DNA of 41,081 bases. Origin: Nocardia brasiliensis NBRC 14402 (GTDB lineage Bacteria > Actinomycetota > Actinomycetes > Mycobacteriales > Mycobacteriaceae). The translations under genes were made by a program, and so were the position numbers. A model generated the notes under the pieces. The model did no database searches and was not told where the DNA came from. It saw nothing but the letters and a program-made list of their open reading frames with translations. Shown here one piece after another: positions 1 through 7,412 of the stretch. Location of the stretch: NCBI RefSeq assembly GCF_000308475.2, contig NZ_BAFT02000046.1:1-41081 (forward strand). The letters are read 5' to 3'. Positions within the stretch are counted from its first letter, which is position 1. Each line of letters opens with the position of its first letter.

Positions 1-252
1 GGCGGCGCACAGGTCGGCCCCGACGGCGGCACCCTGCAGGGCGGCGCGCAGGGACCGGGCGGCGCGGGCGCGAACGGCGGCGCGCAAGTCGGCCCGAACG
101 GCGGCGGCGCACAGGGCGGCGGCCAGTTGCCGGATCCGTCCGATCTGCTCAACGACCTGCCCGGCAGCGATCTGCTCAACGGCCTGCCCGGCATGGGCGG
201 GAACGGCGGGGCGGCCTTGCCCGGCCTGCCGGACCTGAAGCTGCCGTTCTAG
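1..252 (+). CDS. C-terminal end of a Gly-rich (probably secreted) protein, 5' truncated by the window edge
   Basis: The frame starting at base 1 is open to a TAG at 250-252 and encodes 83 residues. It is dominated by Gly, Ala, Gln and Asn (repeated GGAQVGP-like units) and then changes to an Asp/Leu/Pro-rich tail with two copies of a DLLN-LPG motif, ending in LKLPF. Low-complexity glycine-rich tails like this are common in exported actinobacterial proteins, but the N-terminus lies outside the window, so no signal peptide can be checked. A GC-rich hairpin follows 21 bases after the stop. Function unknown. Confidence 0.6.
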   Translation, partial: GGAQVGPDGGTLQGGAQGPGGAGANGGAQVGPNGGGAQGGGQLPDPSDLLNDLPGSDLLNGLPGMGGNGGAALPGLPDLKLPF

Positions 253-273
253 TTCCGGCAGCCAGGTATCCCA

Positions 274-291
274 GGGCGGTGCGGACCGCCC
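274..291 (+). terminator. Hairpin terminator after the Gly-rich protein gene
   Basis: GGGCGGT (274-280) pairs perfectly with ACCGCCC (285-291) around a 4-base loop, 21 bases downstream of the TAG stop. There is no long U-tract, as is usual in high-GC actinomycetes. Confidence 0.5.
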
Positions 292-385
292 GACGGTTTC
301 GCTGACGGCCGCCACGCGGCGCACCCGGTAGCCGCGCCTCTTGCCGGCGATCAGGAGGTATCGGCCGCAGCGAACCAGAGTCGTT

Positions 386-422
386 CGGCGTCGTCGCCGG
401 GTCATGCTCGGCGACGACGCCG
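386..422. repeat. Perfect 14-bp inverted repeat in the intergenic region 253-609
   Basis: Bases 386-399 and 409-422 are perfect reverse complements with a 9-base loop. The repeat sits in the middle of a 357-base gap between two plus-strand genes. Apart from this and the terminator at 274-291 I see no gene in the gap. It could be a second terminator or a bidirectional structural element. Confidence 0.5.
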
Positions 423-609
423 TACGACACACGTTCGACAGCGGCGCGGGGGAACGCACTGGCGGCCGAACCCGGCGACCGACCGAAAAGGAGCAGCAAG
501 ACAGGTCTTTTTCACGCATTGTGCCGAGCCGGTGACGAGTTGAGCGTTTGATGTTCGAGTACGCATGTACCACTTCGAGGCGAGACATCGAGACGAGAAG
601 GGGCTACAC

Positions 610-1140
610 ATGAAGCGCACGATCGGGATCGCGGCCGCCGCTGGGCTGACCGCGACATGCATGTTCGCGGGCATCGCCGCAGGCGCGCCCGACTCGGCCG
701 CACCGGCCGCACCGGCCGCCGCCGCACCGGCGGCACCCGCACCAGCACCGGCCGCACCCGCACAAGCGGCACCCGCACAAGCGGCACCCGCACCGGACGC
801 ACAGGCCGCACCCGCACAAGCGGCACCCGCACCGGACGCACCGGCCGCACCCGCACAAGCGGCACCCGCACCGGACGCACAGGGGGCTCCCGCACCGGGC
901 GGCGCGACTCCGGCCGCCCCCGGCGCGCCTGCTCCTGGCGGGACCGGCACTCCGGATGCGGCGGCACCGAGCGGTGGCACCGGCGGCGACTCGGGCACCC
1001 CGGCAGCCCCGGGTGGCGGGGCACAGAGCGACCAGGGCGCGCAGGACAAGGGCCTGGCGGGCAACGTGCAGACCTTGACCGACAGCTTGAGCAAGCTGAA
1101 CGATCTGCTGAAGCCGCCCGCTCCGGCCGCGACACCGTAG
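610..1140 (+). CDS. Secreted Ala/Pro-rich repeat protein, function unknown
   Basis: This is a 176-residue protein. The start chosen is the ATG at 610, with a purine-rich GAGAAGGGG ribosome site just upstream, and it gives a normal Sec signal (MKRTIGIAAAAG, hydrophobic core, AGA cleavage region near residue 28). An upstream in-frame ATG at 565 would put 15 charged residues before the signal. The middle is a low-complexity stretch of Ala, Pro, Gln and Asp built from near-identical 13-residue units (APAPDAQAAPAQ type), followed by a Gly/Thr/Ser-rich linker. The C-terminal 40 residues look like a short amphipathic helix (VQTLTDSLSKLNDLL). Such proteins in mycolata are often cell-wall associated, which is inference here. 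It ends just before a very strong hairpin. Confidence 0.75.
   Translation: MKRTIGIAAAAGLTATCMFAGIAAGAPDSAAPAAPAAAAPAAPAPAPAAPAQAAPAQAAPAPDAQAAPAQAAPAPDAPAAPAQAAPAPDAQGAPAPGGATPAAPGAPAPGGTGTPDAAAPSGGTGGDSGTPAAPGGGAQSDQGAQDKGLAGNVQTLTDSLSKLNDLLKPPAPAATP
781..882 (+). repeat. 39-bp tandem repeat inside the Ala/Pro-rich gene
   Basis: Two full units (781-819 and 820-858) differ at one base, and a third partial unit runs 859-882. Each unit encodes 13 residues. Shorter fragments of the same motif precede the array. The repeat keeps the reading frame, so copy number can change without breaking the protein. Confidence 0.8.
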
Positions 1141-1157
1141 CGTCACGGTACCGAATA

Positions 1158-1201
1158 CCGAACTCCCGCACCTGCTTCGGGGAAGCGGTGCGGGAGTTCG
1201 G
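1158..1201. terminator. Bidirectional terminator between convergent genes
   Basis: Bases 1158-1172 and 1187-1201 form a perfect 15-bp stem, and the loop holds a further GCTT/AAGC stem. It sits between the stop of the Ala/Pro-rich protein at 1140 and the stop of the minus-strand SDR at 1214, so it can serve both. Confidence 0.8.
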
Positions 1202-1213
1202 CGTTCGCCGGGC

Positions 1214-1978
1214 CTACAGCGGCGTCACATAGGCACCGGAGATCCCGCCGTCCACGAGGAACTGGGACGCGGTGATGAACGAGGCGTCGTCACTGGCGAG
1301 AAACGCCACCGCGGCGGCGATTTCCTCGGGTTCGGCGAAGCGCCCGGTCGGAATGTGCACCAGGCGCCGGGCCGCGCGCTCCGGGTCCTTGGCGAACAGT
1401 TCCTGCAGCAGTGGCGTGTTCACCGGCCCCGGGCACAGCGCGTTGACCCGAATCCCGTTGCGGGCGAATTGGACTCCGAGCTCACGGCTCATCGAGAGCA
1501 CCCCGCCCTTGGACGCGGTGTAGGAGATCTGCGAGGTGGCCGCGCCCATCACCGCGACGAACGAGGCGGTGTTGATCACCGACCCCTTGCCGCGTTCGAG
1601 CATGTGCTGGATGGCGTACTTGCTGCACAGGTACACCGAGGTCAGGTTGACCTCCTGGACCCGCTGCCAGGCGTCCAGGCCGGTGGTGAGGATCGAATCG
1701 TCCTCCGGCGGTGAGATTCCCGCGTTGTTGAACGCGATGTCGAGCCCGCCGTAGCTGTCGACCGCGGTCTGGAACAGCGCCTCGACCTGGGCCTCATCGG
1801 TCACATCGACCTTGACGTACAAGCCGCCGACCTCGGTGGCGGCCGCCTCGCCGCCGGCCGCGTCGATATCGGCGACGACCACCTTCGCGCCCTCCGCGGC
1901 GAACCGACGAACCGTGGCGAGGCCGATGCCGCTCCCGCCGCCGGTGACGACGGCGACTCGATCCTGTAAGCGCTGCAA
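1214..1978 (-). CDS. Short-chain dehydrogenase/reductase (Rv2857c-like)
   Basis: A 254-residue classical SDR. The NAD(P)-binding TGGGSGIG motif is at residues 12-19, NNAG is present in strand 4, and the catalytic Ser/Tyr/Lys region reads ISYTASKGG. It starts at a TTG with AGGAGA about 4 bases upstream, 28 bases after the aldehyde dehydrogenase stop. It is the last gene of a four-gene set whose order matches M. tuberculosis Rv2860c-Rv2859c-Rv2858c-Rv2857c. The substrate is not evident. Oxidation of an alcohol or reduction of a keto group in an amine or amino-alcohol degradation route is the contextual guess. Confidence 0.85.
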   Translation of the reverse strand: MQRLQDRVAVVTGGGSGIGLATVRRFAAEGAKVVVADIDAAGGEAAATEVGGLYVKVDVTDEAQVEALFQTAVDSYGGLDIAFNNAGISPPEDDSILTTGLDAWQRVQEVNLTSVYLCSKYAIQHMLERGKGSVINTASFVAVMGAATSQISYTASKGGVLSMSRELGVQFARNGIRVNALCPGPVNTPLLQELFAKDPERAARRLVHIPTGRFAEPEEIAAAVAFLASDDASFITASQFLVDGGISGAYVTPL

Positions 1979-2006
1979 GGTATCTCCTGTCGGGTATTGA
2001 TGTTCG

Positions 2007-3368
2007 CTAGTGGGTGGCGAGGAAGACGTTCTTGGTCTCGGTGAACGCCAGCGCGGCGTCGGGCCCGAGTTCCCGGCCGAGGCCGGACTGTTTGAATCCG
2101 CCGAACGGCGTCCAATACCGCACGGAGGAATGCGAATTCACCGAGAGATTGCCCGCCTCGACCCCGCGGGAGACCCGCAGCGCCCGGCCGACGTCGTTGG
2201 TCCAGATGGAGCCGGACAGCCCGTACTCGGTGTCGTTGGCGATCCGGATGGCGTCGGCCTCGTCCTCGAACGGCACCACCGCGACCACCGGGCCGAACAC
2301 CTCCTCGGTGAGCACCCGGTCGGTGGGCGAGTCGGGCAGCACAACCGTTGGCGGATACCAGAATCCGGGGCCGTCGGGGTGCGTGCCGGTGAACGCCACC
2401 TTGGTCGACGGCTCGACGAACCCGGCCACCCGCTCGCGGTGCGCGGCCGAGATGAGCGGCCCCATCTCGGTGGCCTCCACAGCCGGGTCGCCGACCACCA
2501 CGCCGCGCACGGCAGGCTCGAGCAGTTCGAGGAATCGGTCGAAGACAGTACGCTGCACCAGAATCCGGGAGCGGGCGCAGCAGTCCTGGCCCGCGTTGTC
2601 GAACACGCCGTACGGCGCGGTGGCGGCCGCCCGGTCCAGATCCGCGTCGGCGAACACGATATTGGCGCTCTTTCCGCCCAATTCGAGGGTCACCCGCTTC
2701 ACCTGCTGCGCGCAGCCGGCCATGATCTGGGTGCCGACCTCGGTCGAGCCGGTGAACACCACCTTGCGCACCGCGGGGTGGGTGACGAACCGCTGGCCCA
2801 CGATCGAGCCTTTTCCGGGCAGCACCTGGAACACGTCCGCCGGCAGCCCGGCTTCGAGCGCCAGCTCCCCCAGCCGGATCGCGGTCAGCGGCGTGAGTTC
2901 GGCGGGCTTGAGCACGACCGTATTACCGGCCGCCAGCGCGGGCGCGAAACCCCAGCCCGCGATCGGCATCGGGAAGTTCCACGGCACGATCACCCCGACC
3001 ACGCCGAGCGGTTCGTGGAAGGTGATGTCGACCCCGCCCGCCACCGGAATCTGCTGGCCGAGCAACCTTTCCGGGATACCGGCCGCGTAGTGCAGCACGT
3101 CGCGGACGTTGCCCGCCTCCCAGCGCGCGTTGCCGATGGTGTGCCCGGAGTTGGCGACCTCCAGTTGCGCGAGCTGGTCCAGGTTCGCGTCCACGGTCTC
3201 GGCGAAGCGGCGCAGCAGCCGGGCCCGGTCGCCGGGGGCCACCTCGCGCCAGGAGACCGCGGCGCGCTGGGCCCGGTCGATCGCGGCGTCGGTCTCGGCC
3301 GCGCCGACCAGTTCGACCGTCGTCACCACCTGTTCGGTCGCCGGGTTGACCACTTGCGCTGTCGTCAC
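2007..3368 (-). CDS. NAD(P)-dependent aldehyde dehydrogenase (AldC/PuuC type)
   Basis: 453 residues of the ALDH superfamily. Visible landmarks are PWNFP in the cofactor domain, FTGSTEVG, the general-base region LELGGKS, the catalytic cysteine in GQDCCARSR, and EEVFGPV near the C-terminus. The start chosen is the GTG at 3366-3368, which overlaps the TGA of the amidotransferase gene (GTGA). The open frame runs further upstream, but only through sequence antiparallel to real coding DNA. In puu-type pathways this enzyme oxidises a gamma-glutamylated amino-aldehyde. In this cluster it would act after glutamylation and amine oxidation. Length is slightly short for the family (about 480) but all core motifs are there. 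Confidence 0.88.
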   Translation of the reverse strand: MTTAQVVNPATEQVVTTVELVGAAETDAAIDRAQRAAVSWREVAPGDRARLLRRFAETVDANLDQLAQLEVANSGHTIGNARWEAGNVRDVLHYAAGIPERLLGQQIPVAGGVDITFHEPLGVVGVIVPWNFPMPIAGWGFAPALAAGNTVVLKPAELTPLTAIRLGELALEAGLPADVFQVLPGKGSIVGQRFVTHPAVRKVVFTGSTEVGTQIMAGCAQQVKRVTLELGGKSANIVFADADLDRAAATAPYGVFDNAGQDCCARSRILVQRTVFDRFLELLEPAVRGVVVGDPAVEATEMGPLISAAHRERVAGFVEPSTKVAFTGTHPDGPGFWYPPTVVLPDSPTDRVLTEEVFGPVVAVVPFEDEADAIRIANDTEYGLSGSIWTNDVGRALRVSRGVEAGNLSVNSHSSVRYWTPFGGFKQSGLGRELGPDAALAFTETKNVFLATH

Positions 3369-4132
3369 GAGTTCCGCTCCCTTCGATAGTCTTCGGCCGC
3401 GGCGACCAGTGCCCCGATCAGCCTGCGGTCGACCGCATCCACCTCCGGATGCCATTGCACGCCGATCAGAAACGGGCCGTGCGGCGTCTCCACCGCCTCG
3501 ATGGTGCCGTCGGACGCGTGCGCGCTGATCACCAGTCCCGGCGCCAGCCGGTCGATCGCCTGATGATGGTGACAGTGCGCCTTCACGTGCGCCCCGGCGA
3601 TCGCGCCGACCCGGCTGCCCGCCACCGGCGCCACGTCGGTGACGGTGAAGCCACCGGTCGTGCCCGAATGTTCGGCGTGCCCGAGCACCTCGGGCAGATG
3701 CTGCACCAGCGTGCCGCCCAGCGCGACGTTCACCACCTGCATGCCCCGGCACACCGCGAGCACCGGCAGTTCGGCCGCGCGCGCCAGCGCGAACAACCCG
3801 AACTCGGATTCGTCGCGGTCCGGCCTGGTGTAGGTGTCGGGATGCGGTTGCGCACCGTAGCGGTCCGGGGTCACGTCGGCGCCGCCGGTGAGCACCAATC
3901 CGTCCAGTCGCGCCACCAGTTCCGCGCGGGCCACTCCGGCGGGCGGCAGCAGCACGGGGATGCCGCCCGCCGCCACGACCATCTGCACGTAGCTGTACTG
4001 CAGCACCGCGCTGTCGACGTCCCAGGAACCGAATCGGGCGCGCTCGACGTAGGTCGGCAGCCCGATCACCGGCCGTGGCCGCACCCCGGGTGCGGCCACG
4101 GGCGGCGCGGGTTCAGAGTCGTTCGAAGCCAC
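3365..4132 (-). CDS. Gamma-glutamyl-gamma-aminobutyrate hydrolase family (class I amidotransferase fold, PuuD-like)
   Basis: 255 residues starting at a GTG at 4130-4132, which lies inside the end of the glutamine-synthetase-like gene (20-base overlap). The fold is the peptidase C26/PuuD family. The nucleophile Cys is in VCRGMQVVN, GGTLVQHLPE follows, and the His-Glu partners are in GVQWHPEVD. The family hydrolyses gamma-glutamyl amide bonds, releasing glutamate from the pathway intermediate. Overlaps with both neighbours imply co-translation with the synthetase and the aldehyde dehydrogenase. It matches the position of Rv2859c in M. tuberculosis. Confidence 0.88.
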   Translation of the reverse strand: MASNDSEPAPPVAAPGVRPRPVIGLPTYVERARFGSWDVDSAVLQYSYVQMVVAAGGIPVLLPPAGVARAELVARLDGLVLTGGADVTPDRYGAQPHPDTYTRPDRDESEFGLFALARAAELPVLAVCRGMQVVNVALGGTLVQHLPEVLGHAEHSGTTGGFTVTDVAPVAGSRVGAIAGAHVKAHCHHHQAIDRLAPGLVISAHASDGTIEAVETPHGPFLIGVQWHPEVDAVDRRLIGALVAAAEDYRRERNS

Positions 4133-5477
4133 GAATTCGCTCCCAGTCGGTGACGGCGGCGTCGAAGGCGTCCAGCTCGACCTGCGCCGCATTGCGGTAG
4201 TGCTCCACTACATCATCACCGAACGCGGTCCGCGCCACCTTGCTGTCCCCGAACAGCTGCGCCGCCTCGCGCAGCGTGCGCGGCACGCGCGGCCGCTCCG
4301 ACCGATAGGCGTTGCCCTGGAACTCCGGCTCCAGCGGCAGCCGCTGCTCGATGCCGTGCAGTCCGGCCGCGATGGCGGCGGCCACGGCGAGATAGGGGTT
4401 CACGTCCCCGCCGGGCACCCGGTTCTCCAGCCGCAGCGACGGCCCGTGCCCCACCACCCGCAACGCGCAGGTCCGGTTGTCGCGCCCCCAGGCGACCGCG
4501 GTCGGCGCGAAGCTGCCCGAGACGAATCGCTTGTAGGAGTTGATGTTCGGCGCGAGCAGGTAGGTGAACTCGCGCAGGCAGTCCAGCTGGCCCGCGACGA
4601 AATGGCGCATCAGCGGCGACCAGCCGCCGGGCTCGTCGCCCGCCAGTACCGCCGCGTCGGACTCCCCGCGCAGGCTGATATGGATATGGCACGAGTTACC
4701 TTCGCGCTCATTGTATTTGGCCATGAAGGTGAGACTGCGCCCCTCCTGGGCCGCGATCTCCTTCGCGCCGGTCTTGTAGATGCTGTGGTTGTCGCACGTG
4801 GTCAGCGCGTCGTCGTAGCGGAACGTGATCTCGTGCTGGCCGGGGTTGCACTCCCCCTTGGCCGACTCGCAATACATTCCCGCGCCGTCCATTTCGGTGC
4901 GAATGCGCCGCAGCAGGGGCTCCAGCCGGGCGGTGCCGAGCATCGAATAGTCGACGTTGTACTGGTTGGCCGGGCGCAGCTCCCGATAGCCGGCCGACCA
5001 CGCGGCCTCGTAACTGTCGTCGAACACCAGGAATTCGAGTTCGGTGCCGACGAACGCGCGCAGTCCGTGCTCGGCCAAGCGGGCGAGCTGGGCCCGCAGC
5101 ACCTGTCGCGGCGAGACCGGCACCGGCTTACCGGCGGGCTCCACGTGCTCGACGTCGCACAGCACCAGCGCGGTACCCGGCCACCACGGCACCAGCCGCA
5201 AGGTGTTCAGGTCCGGCCGCAGCACGAAATCCCCGTATCCGGTGTCCCAGGACGACATCGAGTATCCGGCCACCGTCGTCATGTCCACGTCGACGGCGAG
5301 CAGGTAGTTGCACGCCTCGGTCGCGTGCTCCACCACCTCGTCCAGGAAATATCTTGCCGCACAACGTTTTCCCTGTAACCGACCCTGCATGTCGGTCATC
5401 GCGACCAGCACCGTATCGATGCGCCCGGCCTCGACCTGCTCCCGCAACTGCGTCAGACTCAACATCCCGCTACGCAT
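4113..5477 (-). CDS. glnA4: Glutamine synthetase-like gamma-glutamyl-amine ligase (GlnA4-type)
   Basis: 454 residues of the GS family. The metal/glutamate-binding region TELEFLVF, the SAKGECNPGQHEITF motif, the HIHISLRG region, the flap and ATP region ending NRTCALRV and ENRVPGGDVNPYLAVA are all recognisable. True nitrogen-assimilating GlnA is not expected next to PuuD and aldehyde dehydrogenase genes. The context fits ligases that glutamylate amines: Streptomyces GlnA4 acts on ethanolamine and GlnA3 on polyamines (established). The gene order equals the Rv2860c (glnA4) locus. ATG at 5477 was used. A TTG directly before it and GAGAGGGG upstream are also compatible. It is the first gene of the minus-strand operon. 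The substrate is inferred only. Confidence 0.85.
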   Translation of the reverse strand: MRSGMLSLTQLREQVEAGRIDTVLVAMTDMQGRLQGKRCAARYFLDEVVEHATEACNYLLAVDVDMTTVAGYSMSSWDTGYGDFVLRPDLNTLRLVPWWPGTALVLCDVEHVEPAGKPVPVSPRQVLRAQLARLAEHGLRAFVGTELEFLVFDDSYEAAWSAGYRELRPANQYNVDYSMLGTARLEPLLRRIRTEMDGAGMYCESAKGECNPGQHEITFRYDDALTTCDNHSIYKTGAKEIAAQEGRSLTFMAKYNEREGNSCHIHISLRGESDAAVLAGDEPGGWSPLMRHFVAGQLDCLREFTYLLAPNINSYKRFVSGSFAPTAVAWGRDNRTCALRVVGHGPSLRLENRVPGGDVNPYLAVAAAIAAGLHGIEQRLPLEPEFQGNAYRSERPRVPRTLREAAQLFGDSKVARTAFGDDVVEHYRNAAQVELDAFDAAVTDWERIRGFERL

Positions 5478-5570
5478 CAACAGCCCCTCTCGGCACCAAC
5501 CGTGCTCACGCTAGAGCAAACTCGGCAGTTTTGTGATCGGACACACAAACCCGCTGCGCGCGTGCGTCGA

Positions 5571-5611
5571 GCGGACCGATGGTCCCGACTTTTCGGGACC
5601 TTCAGATCAAT
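5571..5611 (+). promoter_or_regulatory. Candidate DosR/DevR-type box upstream of the Acg-family gene
   Basis: Bases 5581-5600 form a perfect dyad (GGTCCCGA, CTTT, TCGGGACC), and 5573-5585 a second overlapping one (GGACC, GAT, GGTCC). The DosR consensus is TTSGGGACTWWAGTCCCSAA. The minus strand from 5586 reads GGGACCATCGGTCC (10 of 14 core positions). The plus strand at 5592 reads TTCGGGACCTT, a good first half with a degenerate second half. The site lies about 100 bases before the start of an Acg-like gene, a typical DosR target, with a DosR-like regulator next door. Confidence 0.5.
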
Positions 5612-5706
5612 GTCGGACGCCGCGCTCGTCCGGACACTTGGCTCGGTAGGGCTCGTGCGCGTATCCGATCGCGCCGTGCCGCATCGAGCTAGGAGGCACT
5701 GAATCC

Positions 5707-6675
5707 ATGGGCTGTGCACAGCCGGACGCCGATACCGTCGAGGCCGCGCTCGCGATGGCGGTCCGCGCGCCCTCGGTACACAACAGCCAGCCGTGGCGCT
5801 GGCGGATCGCCGGCGAGGCGATCCAGCTGTATGCCGACCCGGGCCGCCACCTCGTCGCGACCGATCCACAACAGCGCGGACTGATCCTCAGTTGTGGTGC
5901 GGCACTGCATCATCTGCGGGTGGCGCTGGCCGTGCTCGGCTGGTCGGCCGCGGTCGAGCACCTGCCCGATCCCGGCGATCCCGATTATCTCGCCACCGTC
6001 ACCCTGACCCCGTACGCGCCGACCCTCACCGATTTCGAGCTCAGCGCCGCCCTGGTGCACCGGCAGTCCGACCGCCGGCGCTACAGCTCGTGGCAGGTGC
6101 CGCCCGGCTACCTGCGCACCGTCGCGACCCGCGCGGCACAGTACGGCGCGGTGGTGCGGCAGGTCCCGGACGGGCTGCGCGCCCGCCTCGCCCGGCCCGC
6201 CCGCGACGCGGTGGCCCGGCACGCGGCCGACCCCGCATACCAGCTCGAACTGGCGGCATGGAGCGGTCGCCGCGGCACACCCGACGGCGTGCCCGCGGTG
6301 AACAGCCCGCGGCCGCGGGCCCGCGACGAGATCCCGGTGCGGACCTTCACCGATCCGGCACTCGTGGACCGCACCCTGCATCCGGACGCCGCGGAGTGGC
6401 TGGTCGTCTGCACCCCGTCCGACGATCGGATGTCGCGGCTACGCGCGGGCGAGGCACTGAGCGCCGCCCTGCTGACCGCCACCGATCTGGGCCTGTCCAG
6501 CTGCCTGCAAACCGAACCGCTCGGCGTACCGGAGCTGCGCGCGGACATCCGGACCCAGGTGCTGTACGACTGCGCCTATCCGCAGGCCATGCTGCGCGTC
6601 GGCTGGGTGCCGACGAGTGTCGCGCCGCTGCCGCACACCCCGCGCCGGCCGATCGCCGACGTCATCGATCGCTAG
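5707..6675 (+). CDS. Acg-family FMN-binding nitroreductase-like protein
   Basis: 322 residues resembling the mycobacterial Acg family (Rv2032, Rv3131 type), which are nitroreductase-fold proteins and classic members of the DosR dormancy regulon. The N-terminal region AVRAPSVHNSQPWRW is the family signature. Later HRQSDRR and the C-terminal segment with SSCLQTE and YPQAMLRVGWVP also fit. It starts at an ATG with AGGAGG at 5691-5696. Acg proteins bind FMN and may sequester it or lack ordinary nitroreductase activity (family knowledge). The stop is only 4 bases from the stop of the convergent DosR-like regulator, and a DosR-like box lies upstream, so hypoxia or NO control is likely. Confidence 0.85.
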   Translation: MGCAQPDADTVEAALAMAVRAPSVHNSQPWRWRIAGEAIQLYADPGRHLVATDPQQRGLILSCGAALHHLRVALAVLGWSAAVEHLPDPGDPDYLATVTLTPYAPTLTDFELSAALVHRQSDRRRYSSWQVPPGYLRTVATRAAQYGAVVRQVPDGLRARLARPARDAVARHAADPAYQLELAAWSGRRGTPDGVPAVNSPRPRARDEIPVRTFTDPALVDRTLHPDAAEWLVVCTPSDDRMSRLRAGEALSAALLTATDLGLSSCLQTEPLGVPELRADIRTQVLYDCAYPQAMLRVGWVPTSVAPLPHTPRRPIADVIDR

Positions 6676-6679
6676 GAAC

Positions 6680-7330
6680 TCAGTCGGCACGCTGCTCGGG
6701 CAGGCCGAGCTTGGTGGCCAGCACCGCGGCCTGGGTGCGACCGCCGACATCGAGTTTCGCGAGCAGCTGCGAGACGTAGTTCTTGACGGTCTTCTCCGAC
6801 AAGAACATCCGGCGCGCGATCTGCCGGTTGGTCAGTCCTTCGCCGAGCATGCCGAGCACCGTGCGCTCCCGGTCGGACAGCGTCGCGAGCGGGCCGTGCT
6901 CGGCCGCGTGCTGGGTGCGCAGCTTCGTCATCAGCGCGGCGACGGCCCGATCGTCGAGCAGTGAGCGGCCGGCGCCGACCGCGCGAATCGCCTCGACCAG
7001 TTCCTGCCCGCGGATGTCCTTGACCAGGAATCCGCTGGCACCGGCCAGCACTGCGCCGATCATCGACTGCTCGTCGACGAACGAGGTGAGCATCAGGCAG
7101 CGCAATCCCGGTGTCGCCGCGAGCAGATCGCGGCACAGCTCGACCCCGCTGCCGTCGGGCAGCCGGATGTCGAGCACCGCGACATCGGGGCGCAGCGGCG
7201 GCACCCGGCGCCGTGCCTGCGCGCAGGTCGCCGCCTCGCCGACCACCGCGAGATCGGCGTGGCCGTCGACGAGGTCGCGGATGCCGAGGCGGACGATCTC
7301 GTGATCGTCGACCAGGAACACTCTCGCCAT
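6680..7330 (-). CDS. NarL/LuxR-family response regulator, DosR/DevR-like
   Basis: 216 residues. The receiver domain (1-120) has the acidic pair D8-D9, the phospho-acceptor D54 in [10 protein letters not shown]82 and K104. The C-terminal LuxR-type HTH (about 148-210) contains [22 protein letters not shown]. The whole protein closely follows M. tuberculosis DosR as I remember it, including the recognition-helix EKTVKNYVS whose Lys and Asn residues contact the DosR box. No histidine kinase lies next to it here, so its sensor must be elsewhere. It is tail-to-tail with an Acg-family gene whose promoter region has DosR-like half-sites. Paralogues of the NarL family are many, so strict orthology is not proven. 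Confidence 0.88.
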   Translation of the reverse strand: MARVFLVDDHEIVRLGIRDLVDGHADLAVVGEAATCAQARRRVPPLRPDVAVLDIRLPDGSGVELCRDLLAATPGLRCLMLTSFVDEQSMIGAVLAGASGFLVKDIRGQELVEAIRAVGAGRSLLDDRAVAALMTKLRTQHAAEHGPLATLSDRERTVLGMLGEGLTNRQIARRMFLSEKTVKNYVSQLLAKLDVGGRTQAAVLATKLGLPEQRAD

Positions 7331-7412
7331 CGCGGCACCGCCTCTCCCCCTCCGGACGCCCTGCCCCCATCTACCAGCAGTTACCCCGGCAATACCGGGT
7401 GAAACCGAGCAG

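Noticed and set aside
565..609. Upstream ATG start for the Ala/Pro-rich protein
   Set aside because: It would put a charged 15-residue segment before a normal signal peptide; the ATG at 610 has the better ribosome site.
781..882. CRISPR-like array
   Set aside because: The repeats are contiguous, have no spacers and are in frame within a coding region.
7384..7400. Terminator between the binding-protein-like gene and the DosR-like gene
   Set aside because: The stem is only 5 bp with a 5-base loop; too weak to call.
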